Shown: positions 18,366 to 26,697, counted from the stretch's first letter. The stretch: DNA of 64,000 bases from Capnocytophaga sp. (GCA_030530525.1 JAUMUT010000007.1:22430-86429); one strand, 5' to 3'. Numbers and translations are program-made. The notes: a model not told the origin generated them from the letters alone.

Positions 18366-19430
18366 CTACTCCTTACAAAAATCTAAAAACTGCTGTACGG
18401 CTTCTTTTAAAGGAGTCTTCTTTACTTTGGTTTTCTCGGTGAAAAGCTCGGTGGAGAGGTTATTTCCCTGCCCATCGATAGAGGCTTTCCAATTGCCCAC
18501 TACCCGCCCTTCGTGCAAAATCACCGATTTGAAAATGCCAAAGTTGTTATGCGCTTTCGCCTCGTGCTTCTTCTCTAAGGAAATCCAACGGCTTTTGTAG
18601 CCTATCAAATACTCATCGTACGGAGGGAGTAAATGCATTTTTTGAGTGATTTTCTCCATAGGAAAAGCATTGCGATAGAGGTACATCGGCTCATCTTCTA
18701 CTACTATTTCCTCTATCTCAGGGGCAATTTTTTCAATGGCTTTCCTGCATTGGGTGATAGGAAGCCCTGAGTACCAAGCAAAATCGGCTATGCTTGCAGG
18801 CGAATGACTACGGAAATACTTTCGTGCTAAGCGTTCTAAGGCTTCATCGGTAGTAAGGGCTTTGCCTTGCGGTGCTCTCTCGCTGAGCAATGCCCACGTA
18901 GCGCGCTTGCCATTCATTGCACCCGAACACAATATACCTTCTATCTCGCCCTGCAAAAGAAGCGGATTGATAAAATGTGCTTCGGGGAGCATTTGCTGGT
19001 GGGTTAGTTGCACGCTGATGTCTTCTTTGGTAAGCGATTTTCCTCCCGTGAGGAGTTCTTTCAGGGCGATAATAGCTTCTTTGAAATAAGATTGCGGGAA
19101 AACGGTTTTAGTGCTGTTATACCACGATTGCACGGCGCGCAGGTTGCGTTCCTTGCATAGGGCAACAAGCCAATGAACGTCGTCAGGGGCAACCACTTGC
19201 ACGGTACAGCGGAGCAGATGCAGGCGCAAAAGTGAAGCCGAGGCAAACGACTGTACGATGTCGTCCAACTTAGGCGCACGCTGGCGAATACCGATAGCCC
19301 AACGGAAAAAATTGTAGTCTTGCGCTTGCATTGCGCCCATCCACGCCACAATGTCGGCAGGATTGTGATATTGGGGCGCTATCAGTTGCTGGTTGTGTAG
19401 CCTTATGGCAATGGCTTCTTGCTTATTCAT
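18366..19430 (-). CDS. Winged-helix AlkZ/YcaQ-like DNA glycosylase family protein
   Basis: This 354-residue member of the HTH_42 (winged helix DNA-binding, AlkZ-like) superfamily has characterised relatives that unhook interstrand crosslinks or excise alkylated bases. The N-terminal MGAMQAQDYNFFRWAIG contains a QAQ triplet, matching the QxQ catalytic motif described for AlkZ, whereas YcaQ-type proteins carry QxD. RLHLLRCTVQVVAPDDVHWL and SPASIADFAWYSGLPITQCRKAIEKI (winged helix) follow, with LLPPYDEYLIGYKSR near the C-terminus. It converges with the HU-like gene. The DNA is GC-richer than average. The activity is inferred from the motif only. Confidence 0.82.
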   Translation of the reverse strand: MNKQEAIAIRLHNQQLIAPQYHNPADIVAWMGAMQAQDYNFFRWAIGIRQRAPKLDDIVQSFASASLLRLHLLRCTVQVVAPDDVHWLVALCKERNLRAVQSWYNSTKTVFPQSYFKEAIIALKELLTGGKSLTKEDISVQLTHQQMLPEAHFINPLLLQGEIEGILCSGAMNGKRATWALLSERAPQGKALTTDEALERLARKYFRSHSPASIADFAWYSGLPITQCRKAIEKIAPEIEEIVVEDEPMYLYRNAFPMEKITQKMHLLPPYDEYLIGYKSRWISLEKKHEAKAHNNFGIFKSVILHEGRVVGNWKASIDGQGNNLSTELFTEKTKVKKTPLKEAVQQFLDFCKE

Positions 19431-19541
19431 CGGGGGATTGTTAATTGCGGAGGCAAAAATAAACCTTTTATTTGGATAAATCCCTAAAAGGAGAGAAGAA
19501 TTTTATAGCAGAAAAAGGCACGAGAATAGAGAATAATTTAG

Positions 19542-19549
19542 TATCTTTG
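19542..19549 (+). promoter_or_regulatory. Acyltransferase-like gene promoter, -7 element
   Basis: TATCTTTG lies 40 bp upstream of the ATG at 19589. Confidence 0.6.
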
Positions 19550-19588
19550 CCGTGAAAATAAAAAATCTTTGATACTACAAAAAAGCAA

Positions 19589-20726
19589 ATGAAAACCTAT
19601 CGCCTCACCAATATAGACCTGCTTCGCGGTATCGTAATGGTACTGATGTGCATAGACCACGCCCGCGATTATACTTTCTATCACCCGCAAGACCCGATGG
19701 TGATTGCAGAAACGCCTCTACACGTTTTTATCCTGCGGATAATGGCACACTGGTGCGCCCCTACTTTCGTGCTATTGGCGGGTATTTCGGCGGCAATGGT
19801 GGGCGAGCGAGGTAGTAAGAGGAGCTTGGCTCGCTACTTGCTTTCGTGCGGTGCTGATGCTCTTGGAAATTACCATTATCAATTGGGGGTGGAGTTTCAA
19901 TCCGCTTTATCACCTTACCTATCTGCAAGTAATTTGGGCAATTGGCGTGGCGATGATAGCTCTCGCGGGATTTATCTTTTTAAAGCGCACCTATATAGTA
20001 ATGATAAGCATCGGAATATTGGCGCTTCACCCTTTGGTGAATCAAATCCAATGGGGAGATAATACCTTTATGCACTACCTGTGGAGCTTTCTTATGCAGA
20101 AAAATATCCTTCCGCTGGGAGTGTTCGACCACTCGGTACGCACTACTTACCCCGTGTTGCCTATCGTAGCGATAATGGCATTGGGCTATGCGCTGGGCGA
20201 TTGGTACCGATTGCCACAGGAAAAGCGTAAGAAGCGTTTTCTGTGGTTAGGGGCAAGTATGATTATCGCTGCCATTGCCTTGCGCTTTATCGGTTACGGC
20301 GACCCAAGCAAGGTAGATTTTAGCAGTGCCGACCCTATCCTCTTGCAAGTGCTAAACGTTACCAAGTACCCTATATCGCTACCTTTTGCGCTCTTTTTCG
20401 TAGGGCTTGCCTTGCTGGTGCTATCGCTTACCGACGGCAGAAGCTATTCGCTAAAAAATCCGTTGGTAATTTTAGGGCAAACTCCGATGTTCTTTTATAT
20501 TTTTCACCTGTATTTTCTGCACAGCGGAATGATACTCTATATGCTCGCCTGCGGTGTGATGCCCGATTTTACCGCACATTTGGGAGGCGTTCCCCCTACC
20601 TTTGGGCTCACTATGGCGCAGATGTATGGGCTGGTAGCGGTAACCATTCTGTTACTACTGCCCTTGTGCAAGTGGTACAGAGGGATAAAAAGCAGTAAGA
20701 AATATCCTTTGCTTTCTTATTTGTAA
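19589..20726 (+). pseudogene. DUF1624/HGSNAT-like membrane acyltransferase, frameshifted
   Basis: Two overlapping frames encode one protein. The first (from 19589) gives YRLTNIDLLRGIVMVLMCID, the start of DUF1624/heparan-alpha-glucosaminide acetyltransferase-like membrane proteins, and runs through APTFVLLAGISAA. After LARYLL it loses sense, while the +1 frame continues with RAVLMLLEITIINWGWSFNP and several membrane helices to 20726. Removing one T from the run at 19842-19844 would restore a continuous protein of about 379 residues with 9-10 hydrophobic segments. It is either a real inactivating insertion or a sequencing error. Its GC-rich composition matches its neighbours. Confidence 0.75.
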
Positions 20727-20741
20727 GACAATTAATTTTTG

Positions 20742-20749
20742 TATTTTTG
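20742..20749 (+). promoter_or_regulatory. Crp-type regulator promoter, -7 element (near-leaderless)
   Basis: TATTTTTG ends only 6 bp before the ATG at 20756, so transcription is expected to start at or within a few bases of the start codon. Confidence 0.55.
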
Positions 20750-20755
20750 CCACTG

Positions 20756-21340
20756 ATGACAACACCCCTACTGAATCATATTACCAAAATTATCCCGCTG
20801 AATGCCGAAGAAAAGGCACTGATAGGAGAATGCTTTGCCTCGCGCTTGTACAGGCGTAAGCAATACGTATTGCAGGAAGGCGATGTGTGCCAAGCCCTCT
20901 ACTTTGTGGTGAGCGGTTGTCTGCGTATGTATAAGATAGACGAAAAGGGCAATACCCACATTGTACAGTTTGCCCCCGAAAATGCGTGGATTGCCAACAT
21001 TGGTAGCTTACACAGCCAAACGCCTTCGGAGTTCAGTATAGATGCAGTAGAGGATACTATGGTACTACTTATCAAACAGCAGGATTTGTACAAGCTCTTC
21101 AAGCAGGTTCCTAAGTTCAACATTATTTTCCGCGTACTCACCGAGCAGGCTTATATGAAACTGCAACAGCGAATGATGGTAAGCATCAGCAGTACTGCTG
21201 AGCAGAAATACCAGTACTTTGCGAAAACCTACCCACACCTGCTTAACCGATTGCCACAAACGCAAATAGCGGCGTTTTTAGGTATCACCCCTGTAATGCT
21301 TAGCAATGTAAAAGCCTCCTTACTCAGAGGCGGAAAGTAA
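20756..21340 (+). CDS. Crp/Fnr-family transcriptional regulator
   Basis: This 194-residue protein has a cyclic-nucleotide-binding-like beta-barrel (about 25-120: RKQYVLQEGDVCQALYFVVSG) and a C-terminal helix-turn-helix (LPQTQIAAFLGITPVMLSNVKASL). There is no N-terminal Cys cluster, so it is not an FNR-type Fe-S sensor. The pattern is that of the many Bacteroidota Crp-like regulators that sense unknown signals. ATG 20756 is chosen over an in-frame TTG at 20747 lying in the promoter. It lies just downstream of the acyltransferase and upstream of the F420-reductase-like gene. Confidence 0.9.
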   Translation: MTTPLLNHITKIIPLNAEEKALIGECFASRLYRRKQYVLQEGDVCQALYFVVSGCLRMYKIDEKGNTHIVQFAPENAWIANIGSLHSQTPSEFSIDAVEDTMVLLIKQQDLYKLFKQVPKFNIIFRVLTEQAYMKLQQRMMVSISSTAEQKYQYFAKTYPHLLNRLPQTQIAAFLGITPVMLSNVKASLLRGGK

Positions 21341-21401
21341 GGAAGCACACCCGTGTGGATTGCACTTAAAATATTTTAAGGGTATTTATTAAAATACTTT
21401 A

Positions 21402-21433
21402 TTGCTTTGCCCTGCCCAATTGTCGTACCTTTG
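21402..21433 (+). promoter_or_regulatory. F420-reductase-like gene promoter
   Basis: TTG at 21402-21404 and TACCTTTG at 21426-21433 are 21 bp apart. The -7 context CGTACCTTTGCACC resembles the promoters at 31549 and 34252. Confidence 0.7.
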
Positions 21434-21461
21434 CACCAGAAATTTTAAAGGAAAAAAGAAA

Positions 21462-22106
21462 ATGACAACAGTAAAAAAAATCGCCGTTATCGGCTTAGGA
21501 AACATCGGGAAAGCAGTAGCTGAAAATTTGAACAAAGCAGGGCGCACTATTCTTGTGGCAGGGCGCGACACTAATGCCGTGAAAGAAATTGCCAAAGATT
21601 GGCAAAACGCCACAGTAACCGACATCGCCACCGCTGTTAAGGAGGCAGATATTGTAATTCCCACCATTTATTTTAATGTCCTCCCCGACTTCTTTACGCA
21701 GTACGCTGCCGAACTACAAGGGAAAATCCTTGTAGATGTATCCAACCCCATCGCTGCCGATGAGAACGGAGGCTTTAAGAAGATTATAGGCGAAAAGGAA
21801 TCCGCAGGGCAAATCCTTGCCGCTCAATTGCCAAAGGGCGTACATTTTGCCAAAGCATTGGGCACCTTGGGCGTGGCTTCCCTCGTAGGTGAAGCCTTTG
21901 CGACCCCACGAAAAGTACTTTTCTACGCTACTGATGAGGCGAGCATAAACCCCGAAGTAGAGCAACTGCTCCGTGATACAGGCTTTGAGCCACTACGTGT
22001 GGGTGGTATAGACCAGTCTATCCGCATAGAGGTATTCGGCGACCTACACGAGTTTGGTGCTTTGGGCAAAACCGTTACCTTAGAAGAAGCAAAAAGCAAG
22101 CTATAA
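21462..22106 (+). CDS. NADPH-dependent F420 reductase-like / NAD(P)-binding oxidoreductase
   Basis: This 214-residue Rossmann-fold protein carries VIGLGNIGKAVAENLNKAG at the N-terminus, as in the F420 oxidoreductase (NpdG/FNO-like) family. DVSNPIAADENG lies mid-protein and GFEPLRVGGIDQS near the C-terminus. Flavobacteria are not known to make F420, so the cofactor and substrate are probably different. ATG 21462 lies 28 bp after a good -7 element; the in-frame start at 21402 would overlap it. A terminator-like hairpin (22129-22178) separates it from the convergent CPBP gene. Confidence 0.85.
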   Translation: MTTVKKIAVIGLGNIGKAVAENLNKAGRTILVAGRDTNAVKEIAKDWQNATVTDIATAVKEADIVIPTIYFNVLPDFFTQYAAELQGKILVDVSNPIAADENGGFKKIIGEKESAGQILAAQLPKGVHFAKALGTLGVASLVGEAFATPRKVLFYATDEASINPEVEQLLRDTGFEPLRVGGIDQSIRIEVFGDLHEFGALGKTVTLEEAKSKL

Positions 22107-22128
22107 ATTACCAGATTAGAAAATTAGC

Positions 22129-22178
22129 AAATTCCCTTCGCTCCTTGCCCCATTGAGGGTTAGGAACGAAGGGAATTT
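22129..22178. terminator. Hairpin between convergent genes
   Basis: Twelve-bp perfect arms (22129-22140 and 22167-22178) flank a 26-nt loop, with A/T ends. Confidence 0.7.
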
Positions 22179-22206
22179 TATATCATAAGCTCACATTGGC
22201 GGAAGA

Positions 22207-23064
22207 CTATTGGGTTATAAGCTGTCGCTTTCTGGCTTCTCTAAGCAAAAGCCCCACAATGAGAAACAACCCACAAGGGATAATCCCCGAAACGGGAGAG
22301 ATAAGTATTTCCTTGCCTGTTTCCACAAGGATATGCTTGTCGTATATCAGGTTGTTAATGATACTGTCTTCAATGGCGTGCATCCATACCCCCGCCCAGA
22401 TAGAGCCCGTAAGGCGAAAGAGTTCGGTGTACATTACCGTCCAAGAGCCTATCGTTACAAATGCCATTACCAAAAAGGTGATGCTATCGTAAGGGAAGAC
22501 CGCATATAGCTGTTCAGGTTGTAAAAAGTAGAAGAAATAAGGCAAATGCCACCAACACCACACCGAAGCAACAATGAGGTAAAGCCATACATCTTTTATC
22601 TTCAAACTAAGCAAGCGAGCGGTGAGATACCCACGCCACGCCGATTCTTCAAAGAAATTCTTTACAACCTCCACCAATACAAAGACCCCCAACCCTCCGA
22701 GGTAGTCCTGCCAACGAATTTGGATAGTAATCCACCCACAAAGCCTGCCTATAAGCAGGGTGAGGGCTATCACCGCAGGGTAAATAAGGGTGGCTACCCC
22801 ATACCATTTCCAATTCTGTTTGATAAGCGGACGCAAGCCTGCATCGCGCCAGCCATCGCCCATAAAGGTACGCAGGAATATAGCCATAAGTACGGGGGTT
22901 ACAATGAAAATTCCCATACCAGAGGTGCCATTGGTTGCTTCACCAAAATCACCAGCGGTTTCGCCCATAAGGGAATCTACCCATACGCCTACCCAGCCAC
23001 AACTGAGTACTACCAGAATAAATAGGATTACATTTCTAATTGTTTGTGCTTTAGTATTCATCAT
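22207..23064 (-). CDS. CPBP (Abi/CAAX-type) intramembrane metalloprotease
   Basis: This is a multi-pass membrane protease of the CPBP/Rce1 family; bacterial members include bacteriocin-immunity and maturation proteases, but most have unknown substrates. It has 285 residues and about eight hydrophobic segments. Motif 1 EESAWRGYL (EExxxR), motif 2 WWHLPYFF (the His) and motif 3 WAGVWMHAIEDSI are all present, so the active site looks intact. It is divergent from the LuxR gene at 23145. Confidence 0.87.
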   Translation of the reverse strand: MMNTKAQTIRNVILFILVVLSCGWVGVWVDSLMGETAGDFGEATNGTSGMGIFIVTPVLMAIFLRTFMGDGWRDAGLRPLIKQNWKWYGVATLIYPAVIALTLLIGRLCGWITIQIRWQDYLGGLGVFVLVEVVKNFFEESAWRGYLTARLLSLKIKDVWLYLIVASVWCWWHLPYFFYFLQPEQLYAVFPYDSITFLVMAFVTIGSWTVMYTELFRLTGSIWAGVWMHAIEDSIINNLIYDKHILVETGKEILISPVSGIIPCGLFLIVGLLLREARKRQLITQ

Positions 23065-23144
23065 TAAAAATATTTATGTAACTTTGGCGCAAAATTACGG
23101 CAAGGGGCTTGCCTGCACAATACTGAATTATAACCATTTTAACG

Positions 23145-23813
23145 ATGATACCCGATAAGAGCATAGCAACCATTGCACAAGAGTACATTCCTTACGCACA
23201 AACATTGGAAAAGGTAGGCAGTTTTGCCGTGCTTCTCCTCGATAAGATAGGAAACTACTACTATATATCCAAAGTATTTGAAGAACCCCAAGGCAATACC
23301 TTCCTCAGTTGGATACACCCCGAAGATAGGGAAATAATCAAGCAAATAGACACCCAAGTATGGGAGCTCCTATACGAAATGCCTGTGGAAGAGCGGTTGC
23401 AGTACAAGTTCATTTACGAATTTAGAATATTGGACAAGCAGAAGTATATACGGGTGATTTACCAGCAACAGCTATTGGCTTTTGAGGGAAACAACTGCCT
23501 TGCAATGAGTATAATGGACGCCTCACCCGAACAAGATACGACCCTGCCTGTACATTTCCAAATCAAAAATTGCCTCACAGAAGAGCTTCTTCCCTTTACT
23601 TTCAAGCTCCCTACCGATGTACAACTCACCCCTCGCGAAAAAGAAGTATTGCTATTAGCAAACGAGGGGATGTTCAGCAAAGAAATATCCGAAAAGCTAA
23701 GTATCAGTGTGCATACGGTAAACCGACATCGCCAAAATATTCTTGAGAAAACACACGCCGATAATATAGTAGAAGCTATTGCCTTTGCCAAAAGGATGCG
23801 ATTGATAGAATAA
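23145..23813 (+). CDS. LuxR-family regulator with N-terminal PAS-like region
   Basis: The C-terminal 65 residues are a LuxR/FixJ helix-turn-helix (LTPREKEVLLLANEGMFSKEISEKL, then SVHTVNRHRQNILEKT). Residues 15-130 resemble a PAS fold (FAVLLLDKIGNYYYISKVFE, WIHPEDREII), so ligand or partner sensing is likely. No receiver-domain Asp pocket is visible. The last 43 nt of the gene region (23775-23817) recur almost exactly at 25483-25525, within a gene remnant. It lies downstream of the divergent CPBP gene. Confidence 0.87.
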   Translation: MIPDKSIATIAQEYIPYAQTLEKVGSFAVLLLDKIGNYYYISKVFEEPQGNTFLSWIHPEDREIIKQIDTQVWELLYEMPVEERLQYKFIYEFRILDKQKYIRVIYQQQLLAFEGNNCLAMSIMDASPEQDTTLPVHFQIKNCLTEELLPFTFKLPTDVQLTPREKEVLLLANEGMFSKEISEKLSISVHTVNRHRQNILEKTHADNIVEAIAFAKRMRLIE

Positions 23814-23854
23814 TGTGATAATAAAATAAAGTGATTTTTGTAGCAAAAAAGTTG

Positions 23855-23862
23855 TATTTTTG
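23855..23862 (+). promoter_or_regulatory. SUKH gene promoter, -7 element
   Basis: TATTTTTG followed by CGAC, 21 bp before the ATG at 23884. Confidence 0.6.
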
Positions 23863-23883
23863 CGACAAAAAAGAACAATTACT

Positions 23884-24354
23884 ATGAGTTTAGAAACGAT
23901 TATTACTCATTACAGAAATCGCTTAGTAGCATTACCCGATGCCATACTTATAGGCGAAATTCCCGAAGGAGCTGAAAATATTCCCCCAGAGGTGTTACAA
24001 CTCATCGCCCCTGCACATTGTGCTTTTTTAAAACTTTGCAATGGTGGTTCTTTTGGCGATATCATTCTATGGAGTACAGAGGAACTATTAGATAACCAAT
24101 ATCGCGTTCCTGCCGATCAATCTTCGTGGTATGAGATTGGGCAACTACTGTATGTGCCTCTTTTCCTTGATAAAGATACCCAACACGTAATTTTCCCTGC
24201 CGATAGCTATGAAGGTATTGAGGAGATTGACGTTGATTTCAATACTTTTGTGAGCGAATACATCTTTGGCAATAAGTACAAAGAAAAAATTATAGGCTAT
24301 AACAATGACGAGGATGATTGGTCAGATTTTTTAAACAATTCGTCTATATGTTAA
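23884..24354 (+). CDS. SMI1/KNR4 (SUKH) family protein
   Basis: SUKH proteins are often immunity proteins for polymorphic toxins. This 156-residue example shows IPPEVLQLIAPAHCAFLKLCNGGSFGD early, LWSTEELLDNQY in the middle and VDVDFNTFVSEYIFG-like sequence near the end, the usual SUKH order. ATG 23884 is chosen over 23860, which overlaps the promoter. The stop codon overlaps the possible start of the next gene (ATG 24348), suggesting translational coupling. No toxin gene is adjacent, so it may be an orphan immunity gene. Confidence 0.8.
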   Translation: MSLETIITHYRNRLVALPDAILIGEIPEGAENIPPEVLQLIAPAHCAFLKLCNGGSFGDIILWSTEELLDNQYRVPADQSSWYEIGQLLYVPLFLDKDTQHVIFPADSYEGIEEIDVDFNTFVSEYIFGNKYKEKIIGYNNDEDDWSDFLNNSSIC

Positions 24355-25061
24355 ACCGCTATATAGCGGAGCTACAAGACATAAAAATATCAAAAAAAAT
24401 GGATAAAGAAAAAGCAATCATGGAGGTTTTATATTCTAAATATGGATCTATTTTAGAAAATAATGGTTATAAACCTAATAAAGCCCAAAACAAACACAGC
24501 ATCAAAACAAAAAACAATCTATCAGAGGTTAGTTTTCTTTTTTCTAAACGCAGCGATATTCTGCATCTTGTATATTCGTATACAGATTTGAAAGCAGGAA
24601 AACTACATATAGATATAGAAAACCAAATCCGTATGGAAGAAGGGGAAGATGCTCTTAAACTTCTGCGCCCCACCTTTACCATCACTGATTGGAAAGATAT
24701 CTTTACCTTGTATGGTTGTGACTATCTTAAAATGAAAGGCTGGTTTTCTTTAATTGAAACTATCGAACAATTGGAGGAAGAAACAAAAAATACATTCCCC
24801 AAAGCTTTAGAAATAATCATTGACTTAAATGAGAAATTTAAAACATTGGATGGGATATTGGATGTTTTATGGAAGAAGAATAACATAAATGAATATATGA
24901 ATGTTTATGATGCAATCAATATATTGGTAATAAGCAAATTAAAAAGCGGAGAAAACCTATTAGAATCCTATCAAAATATTATTTCTTGCTCCCAATATAG
25001 AAATCTTCCAGAGAACGCTCAACAGAAAATTACAAAATATTTCAGTACACTGGAAAAATAG
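24348..25061 (+). CDS. Hypothetical protein coupled to the SUKH gene
   Basis: The family is not recognised. It is soluble, charged and helix-rich, with no signal peptide. The ATG at 24348 overlaps the stop of the SUKH gene by 7 nt; an alternative ATG at 24399 (MDKEKAIMEVLYSKYG) looks like a more natural N-terminus and may be the true start. LSEVSFLFSKRSDILHLVYSY and ITDWKDIFTLYGCDYLKMKGW are the most distinctive segments. Composition drops from GC-rich to AT-rich here, so the pair may have different origins. A role as an additional immunity protein is possible but not shown. Confidence 0.6.
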   Translation: MLNRYIAELQDIKISKKMDKEKAIMEVLYSKYGSILENNGYKPNKAQNKHSIKTKNNLSEVSFLFSKRSDILHLVYSYTDLKAGKLHIDIENQIRMEEGEDALKLLRPTFTITDWKDIFTLYGCDYLKMKGWFSLIETIEQLEEETKNTFPKALEIIIDLNEKFKTLDGILDVLWKKNNINEYMNVYDAINILVISKLKSGENLLESYQNIISCSQYRNLPENAQQKITKYFSTLEK

Positions 25062-25201
25062 CTAATTTCTTATACCAAAAAAACAATTTGATAACGCGAA
25101 TCAATAGTAGAAAAACAATTGCATAGTCCAATTTGTTAAGACGCAATTTATTGCTTCTTAGAAAGTTAGCAAATAATTTTTTAACTATTGATTTGTGTTA
25201 C

Positions 25202-25295
25202 TATCTTTGTAGCTTGAAAACACAACTGCTCACTGTATTAGCAAATGAAAAAGAAAAAGATGTATACCCTTATCACCATACTATTGGGTAACTAA
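25202..25295 (+). pseudogene. Truncated signal-peptide ORF with its own promoter
   Basis: A -7 element TATCTTTG (25202-25209) precedes an ATG at 25245 that encodes only 16 residues (MKKKKMYTLITILLGN) before a stop. The peptide looks like the beginning of a secreted-protein signal sequence. It is best read as the 5' remnant of a lost exported protein. Confidence 0.35.
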
Positions 25296-25316
25296 CAATA
25301 ACTATTAGCACATTAT

Positions 25317-25529
25317 ATGAAACACTTTATTGTACTCCTATTATTCCCATTCTTAGCGGTAGCACAACCCATTATCAATTGTAAAGAGGTAATAAAACCT
25401 TATGAAGACTTCCAAAGTCCATTTGAAAATCCTTATCTACGAGGAGGGAAAAACGGTAAACATACGCTACGAGAAAATAGCTGCTATCGCCTTTGCCAAA
25501 AGGATGCGATTGATAGAATAATGTGCTAA
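25317..25529 (+). pseudogene. Chimeric remnant: signal peptide joined to a LuxR gene tail
   Basis: The 70-codon frame starts with a good signal peptide (FIVLLLFPFLAVAQP). Its 3' part, read in another frame, encodes KTVNIRYEK...AIAFAKRMRLIE and stops at the same TAA as the LuxR regulator at 23145. The shared 43-nt tail shows the two ends are homologous. The segment therefore looks like a deletion-fused relic and not a functional gene. Confidence 0.5.
25483..25525 (+). repeat. 43-nt direct repeat of the LuxR gene 3' end
   Basis: This stretch matches 23775-23817 with one mismatch (C for T at 25488), 1.7 kb away. It includes the last 13 codons, the stop codon and 4 further bases. Confidence 0.85.
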
Positions 25530-25537
25530 TTATTTTA

Positions 25538-25545
25538 TATCTTTG
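25538..25545 (+). promoter_or_regulatory. Promoter -7 element for the gene at 25589
   Basis: TATCTTTG lies 43 bp before the start codon. Confidence 0.55.
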
Positions 25546-25588
25546 TAGTCTTAAATTTCATTTTCTAAATGAAATTATCAATAAAATT

Positions 25589-26599
25589 ATGTTTTTTAAA
25601 AATCTTTTTAATTCCTTGAAAATCAATAATAAAAAAGAAAAACCTACTTCCTGTTGGGTATATTATGCCGATGAAAAATGTATCGGAGGGGAGACTTCCC
25701 CTTTGGAAGACTTTCAACAAATATTAGACAATGCAAGCAAACTAAGTAGCTACACTCTAAACCTTTTGAATGAAGCGTTTAGCCAAAACGATAGTTTAGG
25801 AGAAATCTCTCTGCGTTGGGGCGACTATACGAATGATTTTTATGAAGAAGGAGACCATAGGACTTTTCTCCCTGAAAGCATAGTTTTTGAAGATACTGAC
25901 GAGAATGTTTTTTATGCCATCTGTCGTATTAAAAACCAATGCGAGTGGATACGCTATGCCTATTATATTTCTGATAAAGAAGGATATAAATGGTATAATT
26001 ACATAGGCAAAAACGATCCTGTAACCGATAAAAGTACGATTGAACAACTCCAAAAACGCCTTGCCATATATAAAGATTTGCAAACTGATTTTCTTATAAA
26101 GCAAGAAGAAAGGAAACAGGCTAAAATCAAAAAAATATCCGATAGGAATGAGCAAATAGCAGAACCTTTACTCACGCAATGGAAAGCATTATCCTCTTTG
26201 TTGAATATTTCTACACGCACCGCTAATAAAATCTATAAGAATATTTTAACAGAAGAAAATATATTCAACGCCTTGCTCGGCGAACTAATTGAAGCGCGTT
26301 ATATAGCCGTAATCGATTGGAAAGATGCCGCAGAAGATGTCATTTACAATTACAATCTGCTAAGCAAAAAACTAAAAGGAACACAAATATCGTTAGAGAT
26401 AGATAACGACCTCGATCCCTCAGAAGTATTCCCACTCTTGGCTCAAAAAAGTGAGTTTGCCCTCTATCAAATAAATATAGATGCCGATAGCTACTTCATA
26501 GGGCTTTGCCCAAAAGAAAACACAGAAGCGGTACAATATCTGTACAAAGAATTATTTTCTGTATTAAAGAATGAAACTACAATATCTTTTTTCAAATAA
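25589..26599 (+). CDS. Hypothetical protein, 336 aa
   Basis: I do not recognise this protein securely. It is soluble, begins MFFKNLFNSLK, and contains two segments: an N-terminal region (CWVYYADEKCIGGE, EISLRWGDYTNDFYEEGD) and a C-terminal region from about residue 190 (LLTQWKALSSLLNISTRTAN, ARYIAVIDWKDAAEDVIYNY). The C-terminal part faintly resembles the DUF6630 type, at low confidence. The start at 25589 is chosen over the in-frame 25523, which would begin in the LuxR-tail remnant and run through the promoter. Neighbouring SUKH genes and remnants suggest an accessory or immunity locus. Confidence 0.6.
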   Translation: MFFKNLFNSLKINNKKEKPTSCWVYYADEKCIGGETSPLEDFQQILDNASKLSSYTLNLLNEAFSQNDSLGEISLRWGDYTNDFYEEGDHRTFLPESIVFEDTDENVFYAICRIKNQCEWIRYAYYISDKEGYKWYNYIGKNDPVTDKSTIEQLQKRLAIYKDLQTDFLIKQEERKQAKIKKISDRNEQIAEPLLTQWKALSSLLNISTRTANKIYKNILTEENIFNALLGELIEARYIAVIDWKDAAEDVIYNYNLLSKKLKGTQISLEIDNDLDPSEVFPLLAQKSEFALYQINIDADSYFIGLCPKENTEAVQYLYKELFSVLKNETTISFFK

Positions 26600-26666
26600 A
26601 ATATGTGGTTAGATGGCTAATAAAATCTATTATTAAAAAAGAATAATAAAAAATATTATTTTTCTT

Positions 26667-26697
26667 TTTGTCTTTTATAAAAAATGTTATATATTTG
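26667..26697 (+). promoter_or_regulatory. gyrB promoter (-33 and -7)
   Basis: TTTG at 26667-26670 and TATATTTG at 26690-26697 are separated by 19 bp, about 30 bp before the gyrB ATG. Confidence 0.75.

Noticed and set aside
22546..23025. 159-codon plus-strand frame opposite the CPBP protease
   Set aside because: The minus-strand frame has all three CPBP motifs, while this one is Pro/Tyr-rich with no features.
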